A stretch of 64,000 nt of DNA from Ignavibacteriota bacterium. GTDB taxonomy: Bacteria; Bacteroidota; Ignavibacteria; Kapaibacteriales; UBA2268. Position 1 is the stretch's first letter; each line of letters begins with the position of its first letter. Where the stretch lies: the NCBI GenBank assembly GCA_019637995.1, contig JAHBUQ010000001.1:558001-622000 (forward strand), in the 5' to 3' direction. The notes beneath the pieces are model-generated. The model was not told the DNA's origin. It searched no databases and worked only from the letters and a program-made list of their open reading frames with translations. Both the position numbers and the translations under genes were made by a program. This document shows positions 19,401 to 33,805 of this stretch, in pieces.

Positions 19401-22400
19401 ATTAAAAGGAATGCGATTATAATATAAATTATAAAAGCTATATTAATTTCAATTCTAATATAGTTCGATTAAAAGAGTATCACTTCAAACAGATGGAAAT
19501 GTATTAGTTAATTTCAATTCTAATATAGTTCGATTAAAAGAAATATGAATTAAATTTAGATTGCACTAATGATAAATTTCAATTCTAATATAGTTCGATT
19601 AAAAGAGCTGCAATCAAAATACCCGCTGCAATCTGCCCAAAATTTCAATTCTAATATAGTTCGATTAAAAGCGCTTTTAGCAGCTCTGGATATTCTTCTT
19701 GAATAAATTTCAATTCTAATATAGTTCGATTAAAAGGCTGCTGAGAACCTCAGGCGTTAGTTATCAGACCACATTTCAATTCTAATATAGTTCGATTAAA
19801 AGATAGCTTGTATAATTTTGGGTTAAGCATTAATTAATTTCAATTCTAATATAGTTCGATTAAAAGTTGTATTATCTAATACCATATCGTTTTCATCAGT
19901 AAATTTCAATTCTAATATAGTTCGATTAAAAGCGTGTAGAGGGGTCTTGTTTTAATGACATTCACGAATTTCAATTCTAATATAGTTCGATTAAAAGTTA
20001 AACTGCATATATGCTTAACAGCGTAACAAAAAGATTTCAATTCTAATATAGTTCGATTAAAAGAAAACTCGCAATTAACAATTTTCCCATTTTTTTTGTT
20101 ATTTCAATTCTAATATAGTTCGATTAAAAGATAGGAACGTTGTTAGACATTTAAATCCTCTAATTTATTTCAATTCTAATATAGTTCGATTAAAAGCTAC
20201 GGTAATCCATTATAGCATTTCTGATAATCTTATTTCAATTCTAATATAGTTCGATTAAAAGCCGCGCCAACGGCGTAGAACTCGCCTTTATAGTTTATTT
20301 CAATTCTAATATAGTTCGATTAAAAGTCTTAATATCACCGCTTTTAAGCAATATTTCAGCTATTTCAATTCTAATATAGTTCGATTAAAAGGGTGATACA
20401 GGTAAATATAAATCACCGTCATTGTCATTTCAATTCTAATATAGTTCGATTAAAAGTAATATCGCAGGTGCGGTTTATCAAGCTATATCGGCATTTCAAT
20501 TCTAATATAGTTCGATTAAAAGTGACAGTTGTTATAAGATAGTAGTTGTTTTACCTTAATTTCAATTCTAATATAGTTCGATTAAAAGCATCAAGTATCT
20601 TATCCAAAGTATAATCTTCATCTTTATTTCAATTCTAATATAGTTCGATTAAAAGTTAACTTTGTCGCCTGACAAATCAGAAAATAACTTATTTCAATTC
20701 TAATATAGTTCGATTAAAAGTTATAATATCGCTATTGTGATTATATAATACAATATTTCAATTCTAATATAGTTCGATTAAAAGACAGAAATTAGATGAA
20801 CTTTATAAAACACCATACGTGATTTCAATTCTAATATAGTTCGATTAAAAGACCCTTTTTCTAATATATTTTCAGCAACCTGTTCAATTTCAATTCTAAT
20901 ATAGTTCGATTAAAAGGGGTGATCAAAACTTACTGAAATATCAACTACTGAATTTCAATTCTAATATAGTTCGATTAAAAGCGTGTAGAGGGGTCTTGTT
21001 TTAATGACATTCACGAATTTCAATTCTAATATAGTTCGATTAAAAGAAACATTTGACGGCATTTTTCTGCAGTAATTTGTAATTTCAATTCTAATATAGT
21101 TCGATTAAAAGAATTCTCCTAAATTTTGCCGGGACCGAAGTCCCGATTTCAATTCTAATATAGTTCGATTAAAAGATTCGTATGTGTAGAAATATCGCTG
21201 ATGATTTTAATTTCAATTCTAATATAGTTCGATTAAAAGTGTAATTGTATTGAATTTCGTTAGCGGATAAAGCAATTTCAATTCTAATATAGTTCGATTA
21301 AAAGATTGTAAGCGGCATAGCAGATGTTTTTCAGTTTTATTTCAATTCTAATATAGTTCGATTAAAAGAGTTTTGCAGAAAGACGAAACAAACTAACTAA
21401 CAAAATTTCAATTCTAATATAGTTCGATTAAAAGTACCTTTGCCACGAATTGGCTTGTAATATAAACCAATATTTCAATTCTAATATAGTTCGATTAAAA
21501 GAAATTGACGGCATTACCATAACAAAAACTGTTTAATTTCAATTCTAATATAGTTCGATTAAAAGGAAACGAAATTGAATTTTTAAAAACTAAATATTAT
21601 AATTTCAATTCTAATATAGTTCGATTAAAAGGGTGGATTCGTGATAATTTGCACAAAGAGTTTGTGCATTTCAATTCTAATATAGTTCGATTAAAAGATA
21701 TGAGTAGCTCTTTACGCTCATTATAGGTCAAATTATTTCAATTCAAATATAGTTCGATTAAAAGAACACTTTACAACAAGTACGAGCTGAAATTGAAGAA
21801 TTTCAATTCTAATATAGTTCGATTAAAAGAAGCGACTAAGTCTGGCAAATCATTTAACCTTTTATTATTTCAATTCTAATATAGTTCGATTAAAAGTATT
21901 AATCTTTCTTTTATCCACTCAATTATTCCTTGATTTCAATTCTAATATAGTTCGATTAAAAGATAGTCTAAGTAGGTGTAACTTATAGACTTAAAAATTT
22001 CAATTCTAATATAGTTCGATTAAAAGTGTTTACTTTGTCGCCTGACAAATCAGAAAATAATTTATTTCAATTCTAATATAGTTCGATTAAAAGCTAAAAA
22101 GCGAAATACAAGTCGTAGGCGAAATTGAATTTCAATTCTAATATAGTTCGATTAAAAGTCATAAGCCCTTTCTGCTGCAACAGCAATAGTTGAATTTCAA
22201 TTCTAATATAGTTCGATTAAAAGCTTTTTTTAAATTAATTGCATTAGTAACGTTATTAAAATTTCAATTCTAATATAGTTCGATTAAAAGAACGTAGAAA
22301 CCGCTATTGTCGGTAATACTTTGTTATTTCAATTCTAATATAGTTCGATTAAAAGCGAAAGGTTGAGCTAAATGGAAAAAGAAATATGAATATTTCAATT

Positions 22401-25400
22401 CTAATATAGTTCGATTAAAAGTTATGCCCTTGTACGGGGCAGTTCTAAAAATCGTTTTATTTCAATTCTAATATAGTTCGATTAAAAGAGCGAAATTGCC
22501 AATATATCTTCACAACTTGCTCCGGATTTCAATTCTAATATAGTTCGATTAAAAGCCAAATATGTGATTGCGAACCGTTGCCGGTATTGTTATTTCAATT
22601 CTAATATAGTTCGATTAAAAGAATGCCGTATGTTTAGAAATGACCCAAAAATAGAGATTTCAATTCTAATATAGTTCGATTAAAAGTCTGCTTCAGCTCT
22701 TCCAACGTGGGCACGTGTTCATTTCAATTCTAATATAGTTCGATTAAAAGCAAAGCTCGAAAAGGTAAACGATAAAATAAACGAATATTTCAATTCTAAT
22801 ATAGTTCGATTAAAAGTTTGTTTTAGTCATTTAGCGTCTCCAACTTGCCTGCATTTCAATTCTAATATAGTTCGATTAAAAGTCTTTTCTGAAATTGGCT
22901 TGCGGGCAAGTACAATATTTCAATTCTAATATAGTTCGATTAAAAGTCCAATGCCCTTTGCAATTCGGCTTTAGTATTCATATTTCAATTCTAATATAGT
23001 TCGATTAAAAGCTACGAGTCCGTACGCTCTTGCTACGCCCGTAACTATTTCAATTCTAATATAGTTCGATTAAAAGTGAATTGCAATTTTTATAAGCATC
23101 TGAATCACTTATTTCATTTCAATTCTAATATAGTTCGATTAAAAGCATTCTGAATATTTCTTTCTCCATTTAGCTCCGTCATTTCAATTCTAATATAGTT
23201 CGATTAAAAGTTAGTTAAACCTCCATTTATAATTCTTGGTTTTAGATTTCAATTCTAATATAGTTCGATTAAAAGCGCAAATACTAAAACAAAATATATC
23301 AGGTTAATTTAATTTCAATTCTAATATAGTTCGATTAAAAGATAAGTCCCTTTACATTCTCAGCTATAATAACTTTATTTCAATTCTAATATAGTTCGAT
23401 TAAAAGATAAGTCCCTTTACATTCTCAGCTATAATAACTTTATTTCAATTCTAATATAGTTCGATTAAAAGTCAATATCTCTTAAATGTTTTAAAACGCG
23501 TGTCCGTATTTCAATTCTAATATAGTTCGATTAAAAGCACTATTAATGCAAGTTACGAATATTTTACAAAACAAATTTCAATTCTAATATAGTTCGATTA
23601 AAAGATATGAAATTTTTGCCCTTCTGGCGTTTCTGATTTATTTCAATTCTAATATAGTTCGATTAAAAGGTTTTCATCCGCACTTTCCCCAGCTCTGTTA
23701 GAATATTTCAATTCTAATATAGTTCGATTAAAAGGTGTAACCAACACATACTTTTTTCAAAATCAATTTGAATTTCAATTCTAATATAGTTCGATTAAAA
23801 GAAAATAAGCAACGGATTTATCAAAATACAAAGTAATTTCAATTCTAATATAGTTCGATTAAAAGAAAGAAGTTTTTGATGAAGAGGGTTATACTTACAC
23901 AATTTCAATTCTAATATAGTTCGATTAAAAGACTTTCGACAAATTCACTTGACAGTGACAACGAAGATTTCAATTCTAATATAGTTCGATTAAAAGCAGA
24001 GTCATAGTTATGTTTTTATAACCTTTTCTTGATTTCAATTCTAATATAGTTCGATTAAAAGATCCGTCTGGTGCTTGGGCTTCAGATTACTCGGAAAATT
24101 TCAATTCTAATATAGTTCGATTAAAAGTTTACAGAGCAAGCGGCTAAGGTTGCCGTTGCGGGATTTCAATTCTAATATAGTTCGATTAAAAGAAAGATGA
24201 TTTCACAGCATTAATGAAGTCATTTGAATTTCAATTCTAATATAGTTCGATTAAAAGTTAAAAGTCCGCAACTAAATATACCTGCGAACTGTTAATTTCA
24301 ATTCTAATATAGTTCGATTAAAAGCATAAGCCCTTTCTGCTGCAACAGCAATAGTAGAATTTCAATTCTAATATAGTTCGATTAAAAGAAGTACGGTTGC
24401 TTATGATATGATTTTCAGAGAAAATTTCAATTCTAATATAGTTCGATTAAAAGCTTTCACCCAAAACGGCAATTGCATTGTAAGCATTATTTCAATTCTA
24501 ATATAGTTCGATTAAAAGAGGGGAGTTCGCTAATCGCAATACAGCGGACGTATATTTCAATTCTAATATAGTTCGATTAAAAGAGGGGAGTTCGCTAATC
24601 GCAATACAGCGGACGTATATTTCAATTCTAATATAGTTCGATTAAAAGGCTTTAAATTGTGTTTTAGCTCCATATCGTTTAGCGATTTCAATTCTAATAT
24701 AGTTCGATTAAAAGCGGGATTAAAAGCAGAAATGAAATACGTTTAGAACGATTTCAATTCTAATATAGTTCGATTAAAAGTAAAAACAATACATTAGTTT
24801 TCCACGATGTAGTGCTAATTTCAATTCTAATATAGTTCGATTAAAAGAAAAGAAACTTGATTCATTAGAAAGTCGTTTAGATTATTTCAATTCTAATATA
24901 GTTCGATTAAAAGGTATCGCTTGCAAATAACGATTTAAACCTTCTGGGGATTTCAATTCTAATATAGTTCGATTAAAAGATTTATGTGCTGCCTTTTAGA
25001 GAAGTTACAGCAGTATTTCAATTCTAATATAGTTCGATTAAAAGTGAATAAGTATAAGGTGATTTATGTCTAAAAAGGTATTTCAATTCTAATATAGTTC
25101 GATTAAAAGGTCTGAGCGTGAGAAATCACTAAATAAAAGAAAAATTTCAATTCTAATATAGTTCGATTAAAAGTCATGGATTTATCGGAATGGCTTTATT
25201 CAAAACAATTTCAATTCTAATATAGTTCGATTAAAAGTGTAAGCAGTCTTGTAAAGTCTGCAAGTGATAGATATTTCAATTCTAATATAGTTCGATTAAA
25301 AGATATGCGTGCTTCGCTCCAAAAGGATGACAATGCAATTTCAATTCTAATATAGTTCGATTAAAAGAACCAGCTAAACCCTTGCCAACAATTTCAGGTG

Positions 25401-28400
25401 CTTATTTCAATTCTAATATAGTTCGATTAAAAGGAATAGTATTACGCAACAGCAATATTAAAAATATAATTTCAATTCTAATATAGTTCGATTAAAAGGC
25501 AACTATTCACAAAGAAAATGTCTGATATATTTAATTTCAATTCTAATATAGTTCGATTAAAAGAAATTACAGCACTTTCAAATAAAACAGGTATTTGCAT
25601 TTCAATTCTAATATAGTTCGATTAAAAGAAGGATTTAAAGAAAATGCAACCAAGATTGAACTAATTTCAATTCTAATATAGTTCGATTAAAAGGGTGATT
25701 TTATATTTCATGTTAAAGCCCTTAAATGATTTCAATTCTAATATAGTTCGATTAAAAGGCCTTTCAATTTTGAAAAAATGTGCAACCGTAAAATTATTTC
25801 AATTCTAATATAGTTCGATTAAAAGAGGGATTTTTTAATCGGTCGTTATCATTGTTTTGAAATTTCAATTCTAATATAGTTCGATTAAAAGGCTAAGCTA
25901 ATGGAATTATACAGCCCAATTACAGAATTTCAATTCTAATATAGTTCGATTAAAAGTGAGGCTGAACGATGGCAGATAAACTAATAAATATATTTCAATT
26001 CTAATATAGTTCGATTAAAAGCTTTTACAGTACCACTAACATCGTAAGCAGCATTATTTCAATTCTAATATAGTTCGATTAAAAGCTGATAACGGACGAT
26101 TGTCAGTATCAAAAAGGAATAAATTTCAATTCTAATATAGTTCGATTAAAAGTCGCCTCTATGAGCTTAGAATTAAGTAATTTTAAATGTTTATTTCAAT
26201 TCTAATATAGTTCGATTAAAAGGGCGATTGTTAGCGGTTATATAGTCGCTGGTGGTTCTATTTCAATTCTAATATAGTTCGATTAAAAGTAAACAAAAGC
26301 ATCTACTAAGTCATCATGACTTTTTATTTCAATTCTAATATAGTTCGATTAAAAGGCAGAAAAGCACAAAAGCAGTTGTATATCCTTTGTATTTCAATTC
26401 TAATATAGTTCGATTAAAAGAATTTACTTTCCAAAATTGGGCTGTCGAAAATTAGATTTCAATTCTAATATAGTTCGATTAAAAGATTTATTTCCAACCG
26501 CCATACGGTTATCAATACCCAGATTTCAATTCTAATATAGTTCGATTAAAAGCAATATTGTCATGCGTTAGAAAAGGGTTGTCATAAGATTTCAATTCTA
26601 ATATAGTTCGATTAAAAGAGACTACTGAAAAGATAGTCCACGACCCTTATGTAATTTCAATTCTAATATAGTTCGATTAAAAGAATATAAGATTTAATTT
26701 TCAAATAATTAGTTGTAATATTTCAATTCTAATATAGTTCGATTAAAAGAGTGCAGAGCCTGAATCGGCATATCAGGACTTTATAATTTCAATTCTAATA
26801 TAGTTCGATTAAAAGTGATGGCTTTTAGCTCAGCTACCGTCAAATTAACACATTTCAATTCTAATATAGTTCGATTAAAAGCAGTGTTAATTGGTGCTAA
26901 GGATAAACGGCAAGCAAATTTCAATTCTAATATAGTTCGATTAAAAGTTACAAAAAATGGTGGTTTATTGTTATAGTTGTCTATTTCAATTCTAATATAG
27001 TTCGATTAAAAGAAATGTTGACTCCCTGCCTTTATACATCTTACCCTTATTTCAATTCTAATATAGTTCGATTAAAAGAGTGAAATTCGTGCATCAAATC
27101 ATATTTACAAGGATTTCAATTCTAATATAGTTCGATTAAAAGCGTTCCAAGTTTCCCAATAATTCCATATTTACAGTATTTCAATTCTAATATAGTTCGA
27201 TTAAAAGCGTTCCAAGTTTCCCAATAATTCCATATTTACAGTATTTCAATTCTAATATAGTTCGATTAAAAGCCTTACCGGAATCTATTAACTCAAATGG
27301 GAAACCTCATTTCAATTCTAATATAGTTCGATTAAAAGCAGCGTGCCATCCTCTTAAATCAAGACCATACTTTAATTTCAATTCTAATATAGTTCGATTA
27401 AAAGAGTCTTTCTCTTACACGAATTGTACTTTTAGCCAGATTTCAATTCTAATATAGTTCGATTAAAAGGAATATTCGACTACAAAAATTTCAGTTTCTA
27501 TCAATATTTCAATTCTAATATAGTTCGATTAAAAGATTTGCTCCTGTAAACGACTGATTTTATCATTCAAATTTCAATTCTAATATAGTTCGATTAAAAG
27601 GCATTCCTCAATGTTTACAGGCTTTTTTTTGTATTATTTCAATTCTAATATAGTTCGATTAAAAGATTTTCTGCATTATTAAACATATCCAAATTTACTT
27701 ATTTCAATTCTAATATAGTTCGATTAAAAGTTTTTGTGCGAAATTGAAATTGATAGATAGCAAAATTTCAATTCTAATATAGTTCGATTAAAAGGTCTTA
27801 ACCAAATAACTCTACCCCTATCTTCACCATATTTCAATTCTAATATAGTTCGATTAAAAGTTTGATAAATTACTGTGCCTAACAACGTATATAAATTTCA
27901 ATTCTAATATAGTTCGATTAAAAGGCTTTACCATTAGTTACAGGGAAAATTACATTAGTTGATTTCAATTCTAATATAGTTCGATTAAAAGCGTAAGCTG
28001 CACGCCATTCCTCGAGCCAGTAAGGCGATTTCAATTCTAATATAGTTCGATTAAAAGTTTTAATTGATTAAACAGCATTCCTTGTTGCATAAATTTCAAT
28101 TCTAATATAGTTCGATTAAAAGCTTCAACTGCAGGTATTTGCTCAGCTGTAAAATGATTTCAATTCTAATATAGTTCGATTAAAAGATCGAAATGAATTT
28201 ATACATAGGTCAGGACGGAGCGAATTTCAATTCTAATATAGTTCGATTAAAAGAGACATAAATCACCTTGTATTTATTCAAATATTTAATTTCAATTCTA
28301 ATATAGTTCGATTAAAAGAATTGATAAATCAAATTACATACATATACATTTTTATTTCAATTCTAATATAGTTCGATTAAAAGGAAAATACCGGAATACA

Positions 28401-31400
28401 GCGTAAAAATATATGAATATTTCAATTCTAATATAGTTCGATTAAAAGCGTTTAGCAAATCCGGCAGGTATGAAATCGTTAAATTTCAATTCTAATATAG
28501 TTCGATTAAAAGGCAAAAGGTGGCAATTTTTTATAAATTTATAGCGGAATTTCAATTCTAATATAGTTCGATTAAAAGCTACAATATTGATATTCGGCAA
28601 AATTGATTGTCCGTATTTCAATTCTAATATAGTTCGATTAAAAGGTGTGAAAGCCAGTAGTTGTATTGATATTGGATTTCGTATTTCAATTCTAATATAG
28701 TTCGATTAAAAGTGTCAGTCGCTAAACTGGCTGGAGGCACATTAATAATTTCAATTCTAATATAGTTCGATTAAAAGGCAGTCGAAGAAGTCAAAGTTAA
28801 AAATAAAGTCATTATTTCAATTCTAATATAGTTCGATTAAAAGATCGTCAAAATAGTACCCTCGACTAAAATATCAGATTTCAATTCTAATATAGTTCGA
28901 TTAAAAGAGATTTTACCTGCTACAAAAGCGACTGCTTTGACTGATTTCAATTCTAATATAGTTCGATTAAAAGATACTCAATCTTTACTCATTTTGAGAA
29001 GAGAACGCATTTCAATTCTAATATAGTTCGATTAAAAGCAGACACAGCGATTGTTTACGGTGACGTAATTCTATTTCAATTCTAATATAGTTCGATTAAA
29101 AGATTGCCGCCTCTGCGGTGATGCTCTTTCACAAACCAATTTCAATTCTAATATAGTTCGATTAAAAGAGCTGACTTCATCTCTTGCACTGCAAAAAGAA
29201 AAAGATTTCAATTCTAATATAGTTCGATTAAAAGACTAATGAACTTACTGCAAATGTAAAAGTAGCAGGATTTCAATTCTAATATAGTTCGATTAAAAGA
29301 CTTTAGGGTCAACAGCGGTAACTTGGACTACATTTGCATTTCAATTCTAATATAGTTCGATTAAAAGGCTTTGGTAAATCTTTAGTCGCTAAGGGTTATC
29401 CTAATTTCAATTCTAATATAGTTCGATTAAAAGAATATGGAATTAGTCCATCATCATCAATAGCAAAATTTCAATTCTAATATAGTTCGATTAAAAGAGA
29501 GTAAGCTAATAAACCGAAAACTGATTAAATAAATTTCAATTCTAATATAGTTCGATTAAAAGGCAGAGTCAAAGCCCGTGTTAGAACGGCAATTAGCTAT
29601 TTCAATTCTAATATAGTTCGATTAAAAGATTGATGGTGTTGAGTGGATTATCGTTGATATAAAAATTTCAATTCTAATATAGTTCGATTAAAAGTCAGAA
29701 AATCACTAATCTTGCAGAGCCGACAGCCTCATTTCAATTCTAATATAGTTCGATTAAAAGTTGAAGCCGAGCATCAGAGGCTTTTAAGAAATATGCATTT
29801 CAATTCTAATATAGTTCGATTAAAAGGTCCGGCGAGGTTCAGAGTTACAGATATAACTTTGATTTCAATTCTAATATAGTTCGATTAAAAGGATGAAGGC
29901 AACGCTGCTGCGGGTACAGTAACCGTGATTTCAATTCTAATATAGTTCGATTAAAAGTATTTAGACGGGGTGCAACAATCATTGACATTTGTATTTCAAT
30001 TCTAATATAGTTCGATTAAAAGAATTTTACGAAGCTACAAAGAATTGTAAATATGACATTTCAATTCTAATATAGTTCGATTAAAAGTAATATAAACGAA
30101 ACAACGTTTGATTATCAATTCAAAATTTCAATTCTAATATAGTTCGATTAAAAGCGTTTGCGTCAGGCTTTATACCATCAGCCAAATCGATTTCAATTCT
30201 AATATAGTTCGATTAAAAGACAATGGACGATTTCGCAACGCTTACAAAAGCGAATTTCAATTCTAATATAGTTCGATTAAAAGATTGCAATAATATAAAA
30301 TTATTAAATTGTTTCGCATTTCAATTCTAATATAGTTCGATTAAAAGCATACTGCTTAAAATATTCTCATCTAAATTTTCTAATTTCAATTCTAATATAG
30401 TTCGATTAAAAGAATGCCGTATTTTTAGAAATGACCCGAGAATTGAGATTTCAATTCTAATATAGTTCGATTAAAAGTCATGGTAGAAGTAGCTTTTTAT
30501 ATCGCAAAAAAATTTCAATTCTAATATAGTTCGATTAAAAGCGGTTCTAAATTAGTTTATGCAAATATCCAGAATACATTTCAATTCTAATATAGTTCGA
30601 TTAAAAGCTACTTGCAAACACCGTCTCAAGCCAATAGTCATAATTTCAATTCTAATATAGTTCGATTAAAAGTAACAAGCGATAAAGCTCACGAAATTTA
30701 CGATTTAATTTCAATTCTAATATAGTTCGATTAAAAGCGGAGCGGTACAGCCTTTGCTGAGGGTTTTGACGAATTTCAATTCTAATATAGTTCGATTAAA
30801 AGGTTTATTCCAAGACGTGGAAATTATAGTTGATACAGTATTTCAATTCTAATATAGTTCGATTAAAAGGTTACGCTCCATCTTCGACTTTATCATCTCA
30901 TAATCAATTTCAATTCTAATATAGTTCGATTAAAAGTAGAAACGAAATTGAATTTTTAAAAACAAAATATAATTTCAATTCTAATATAGTTCGATTAAAA
31001 GAATGTTGTTTTTTCAATTTCCGGTTTTTCAATTCTATTTCAATTCTAATATAGTTCGATTAAAAGATTTATTTTCAATAAATAACTATATTCATACAAA
31101 AAATTTCAATTCTAATATAGTTCGATTAAAAGTCTCTTTAGGGAACAAACTTTGGCGTATAAATCTAATTTCAATTCTAATATAGTTCGATTAAAAGAAT
31201 AAACTTTATTATATTCACGCCGAATCTAATTTAATTTCAATTCTAATATAGTTCGATTAAAAGGGTTAGAAGTTTATGATGTAAAATATCGACAAATGAA
31301 TTTCAATTCTAATATAGTTCGATTAAAAGAGAACAGAACAACAATTATTATCTTTATTACCTTTATTTCAATTCTAATATAGTTCGATTAAAAGATAATT

Positions 31401-33745
31401 AAACACATACAAAAGTATGAAAAAATTAATTTCAATTCTAATATAGTTCGATTAAAAGATACTACTTAAAAGAACAACAATTTGATTTGACGCAATTTCA
31501 ATTCTAATATAGTTCGATTAAAAGAACTTTTGCGTTAACAGTGACCATATCTCTTAATATTTCAATTCTAATATAGTTCGATTAAAAGCTTATAACACAT
31601 TCAAACAAATTTAGTGAAAATTAATTTCAATTCTAATATAGTTCGATTAAAAGTGAATCCATACCGGATATTAACTCGCATGGTATTCAATTTCAATTCT
31701 AATATAGTTCGATTAAAAGAATTGTTATCAATTGTAAATTTGCCTTCCAAAAAATATTTCAATTCTAATATAGTTCGATTAAAAGAAAAATTGAAAAAAG
31801 CAACGTTTATATAGATAAAAAATTTCAATTCTAATATAGTTCGATTAAAAGTACTCATACAGTCGGTACTCTGTAAATGCTTAATAAATTTCAATTCTAA
31901 TATAGTTCGATTAAAAGAAATACACTCGAAGTTATGTTGTTGCCGGATATAAATTTCAATTCTAATATAGTTCGATTAAAAGCAAGAAATTTCGCTAAAT
32001 CCCTTGCTTCAGGTGAGATTTCAATTCTAATATAGTTCGATTAAAAGAAGCAATATTTGCAGATTTTGATAAGTGATTTGTCTATTTCAATTCTAATATA
32101 GTTCGATTAAAAGTATAGAACCTTGCATGACAAAAAACAATTATTAGATTTCAATTCTAATATAGTTCGATTAAAAGTTCAGACGATAATCAAAGTCATT
32201 CAATTAATATTTATTTCAATTCTAATATAGTTCGATTAAAAGATCCGCTCATGCGTTTGTCTTAGTCGGTCAAATTTATTTCAATTCTAATATAGTTCGA
32301 TTAAAAGGCGTGGGTACAGGCGAATTCACTATTGGCGAACTTTATTTCAATTCTAATATAGTTCGATTAAAAGGAGCCTGCGTCTGAGCTTTTCATTTAG
32401 ATGAAGGTCATTTCAATTCTAATATAGTTCGATTAAAAGCTTGCCGTCAAGACCTGTTTTAAGTAGATTTACTGTATTTCAATTCTAATATAGTTCGATT
32501 AAAAGTGTCTAAAGGTGTATCATTGAATTTGAAATTCAAATTTCAATTCTAATATAGTTCGATTAAAAGTTATGCTTTCCTCAAGCTTTGGACGTTCTTC
32601 ATTATTTCAATTCTAATATAGTTCGATTAAAAGATTGATTTATTTTCTGCTTTCATAATCTTTTGATTATTTCAATTCTAATATAGTTCGATTAAAAGAT
32701 ATTCTCTAAGAAAATCATTATATTTTACATTGCCATTTCAATTCTAATATAGTTCGATTAAAAGGATTTCTCCTGTTTCGGATAAATAAAAACTCCCTGA
32801 TTTCAATTCTAATATAGTTCGATTAAAAGACATGTACTTAAGCCAGGGGGGAAGTTTCTTATAAATTTCAATTCTAATATAGTTCGATTAAAAGTTAACG
32901 ATATAGGAAGTGTATTTGATAGTTTGATAGATTTCAATTCTAATATAGTTCGATTAAAAGCCATACGTGCACATGCCGTAACCTCTTTATTGGAAAGATT
33001 TCAATTCTAATATAGTTCGATTAAAAGCACATCCTACCAAAATGTCCAACGCACAAAAACGGTATTTCAATTCTAATATAGTTCGATTAAAAGTATTAAA
33101 TTTCTTGCCAACATTTCAGGCTTAACCGTATTTCAATTCTAATATAGTTCGATTAAAAGAATCTGTTTTCGTCAGTTGCATACTCGTCAGCTTTTATTTC
33201 AATTCTAATATAGTTCGATTAAAAGGCTGTTCTTTTCATGACCTCAGCCCGCCTGCCGTAATTTCAATTCTAATATAGTTCGATTAAAAGAGATTCCACT
33301 TTGGGGTAAAGAATCATTTAAATTGATTTCAATTCTAATATAGTTCGATTAAAAGAGTTTACTAAAGAATTTTATAAAAAGAATTTCTATATTTCAATTC
33401 TAATATAGTTCGATTAAAAGTCATTTGCAAATATTAAGCTAACTCTGTACAATTATTTCAATTCTAATATAGTTCGATTAAAAGACTTAAATTTAGAACT
33501 CCATTCGTAGATATAAGTAAATTTCAATTCTAATATAGTTCGATTAAAAGTGCTTTCCAAACATCTCTATCAGTCCAATCATATATATTTCAATTCTAAT
33601 ATAGTTCGATTAAAAGTAGTAAATAACAAAAATCCGATTCAATTTCATATATTTCAATTCTAATATAGTTCGATTAAAAGTGCATCGCATCAATTAAACA
33701 GAATTTGTTATGGAAATTTCAATTCTAATATAGTTCGATTAAAAG
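16482..33745 (-). CRISPR. Type I-B CRISPR array, about 260 repeats
   Basis: Direct repeats of 30 bp, on the plus strand starting ATTTCAATTC and ending CGATTAAAAG, separated by 34-38-bp unique spacers. Unit length averages about 66 bp over units I measured at both ends, giving an estimated 260-264 repeats in 17,264 bp. Read on the minus strand the repeat ends in ATTGAAAT, the canonical 8-nt 5' handle of type I-B crRNAs, so transcription runs from 33745 down to 16482. Repeats are nearly all identical; exceptions seen are one at 16944 (ATTACAATTC) and one at about 21736 (a T to A change). The degenerate repeat near the left end agrees with that side being the old, trailer end. Many spacers recur (see findings). 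Confidence 0.98.
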
Positions 33746-33751
33746 TCGTTT

Positions 33752-33782
33752 CAAAAATACGAAAAAAACCGCATTTAATCAA
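33752..33782 (-). promoter_or_regulatory. Promoter of the CRISPR transcript
   Basis: On the minus strand TTG (33782-33780), a 20-bp spacer and TATTTTTG (33759-33752), an exact match to the Bacteroidota TTG-N20-TAnnTTTG pattern. The -7 box ends 6 bp before the first repeat, so transcription would start at the leader-repeat border. Confidence 0.65.
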
Positions 33783-33805
33783 GAAATATTTTGATTTTTG
33801 CGGTT
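33762..33805 (-). terminator. Terminator-like hairpin of the cas operon, inside the leader
   Basis: AACCGCA (33767-33773) pairs with TGCGGTT (33799-33805), with additional internal ATCAA/TTGAT pairing. On the minus strand the stem is followed by a run of seven or eight T. It would stop cas read-through just before the array, and it overlaps the crRNA promoter spacer. Confidence 0.65.

Noticed and set aside
31003..31894. ORFs on both strands inside the CRISPR array
   Set aside because: All consist of translated repeat units (FNSNIVRLK or FNRTILELK), so they are array artefacts.
16482..33745. Plus-strand transcription of the CRISPR array
   Set aside because: The ATTGAAAT handle, the leader, the promoter and the variant repeat near the left end all support the minus strand.
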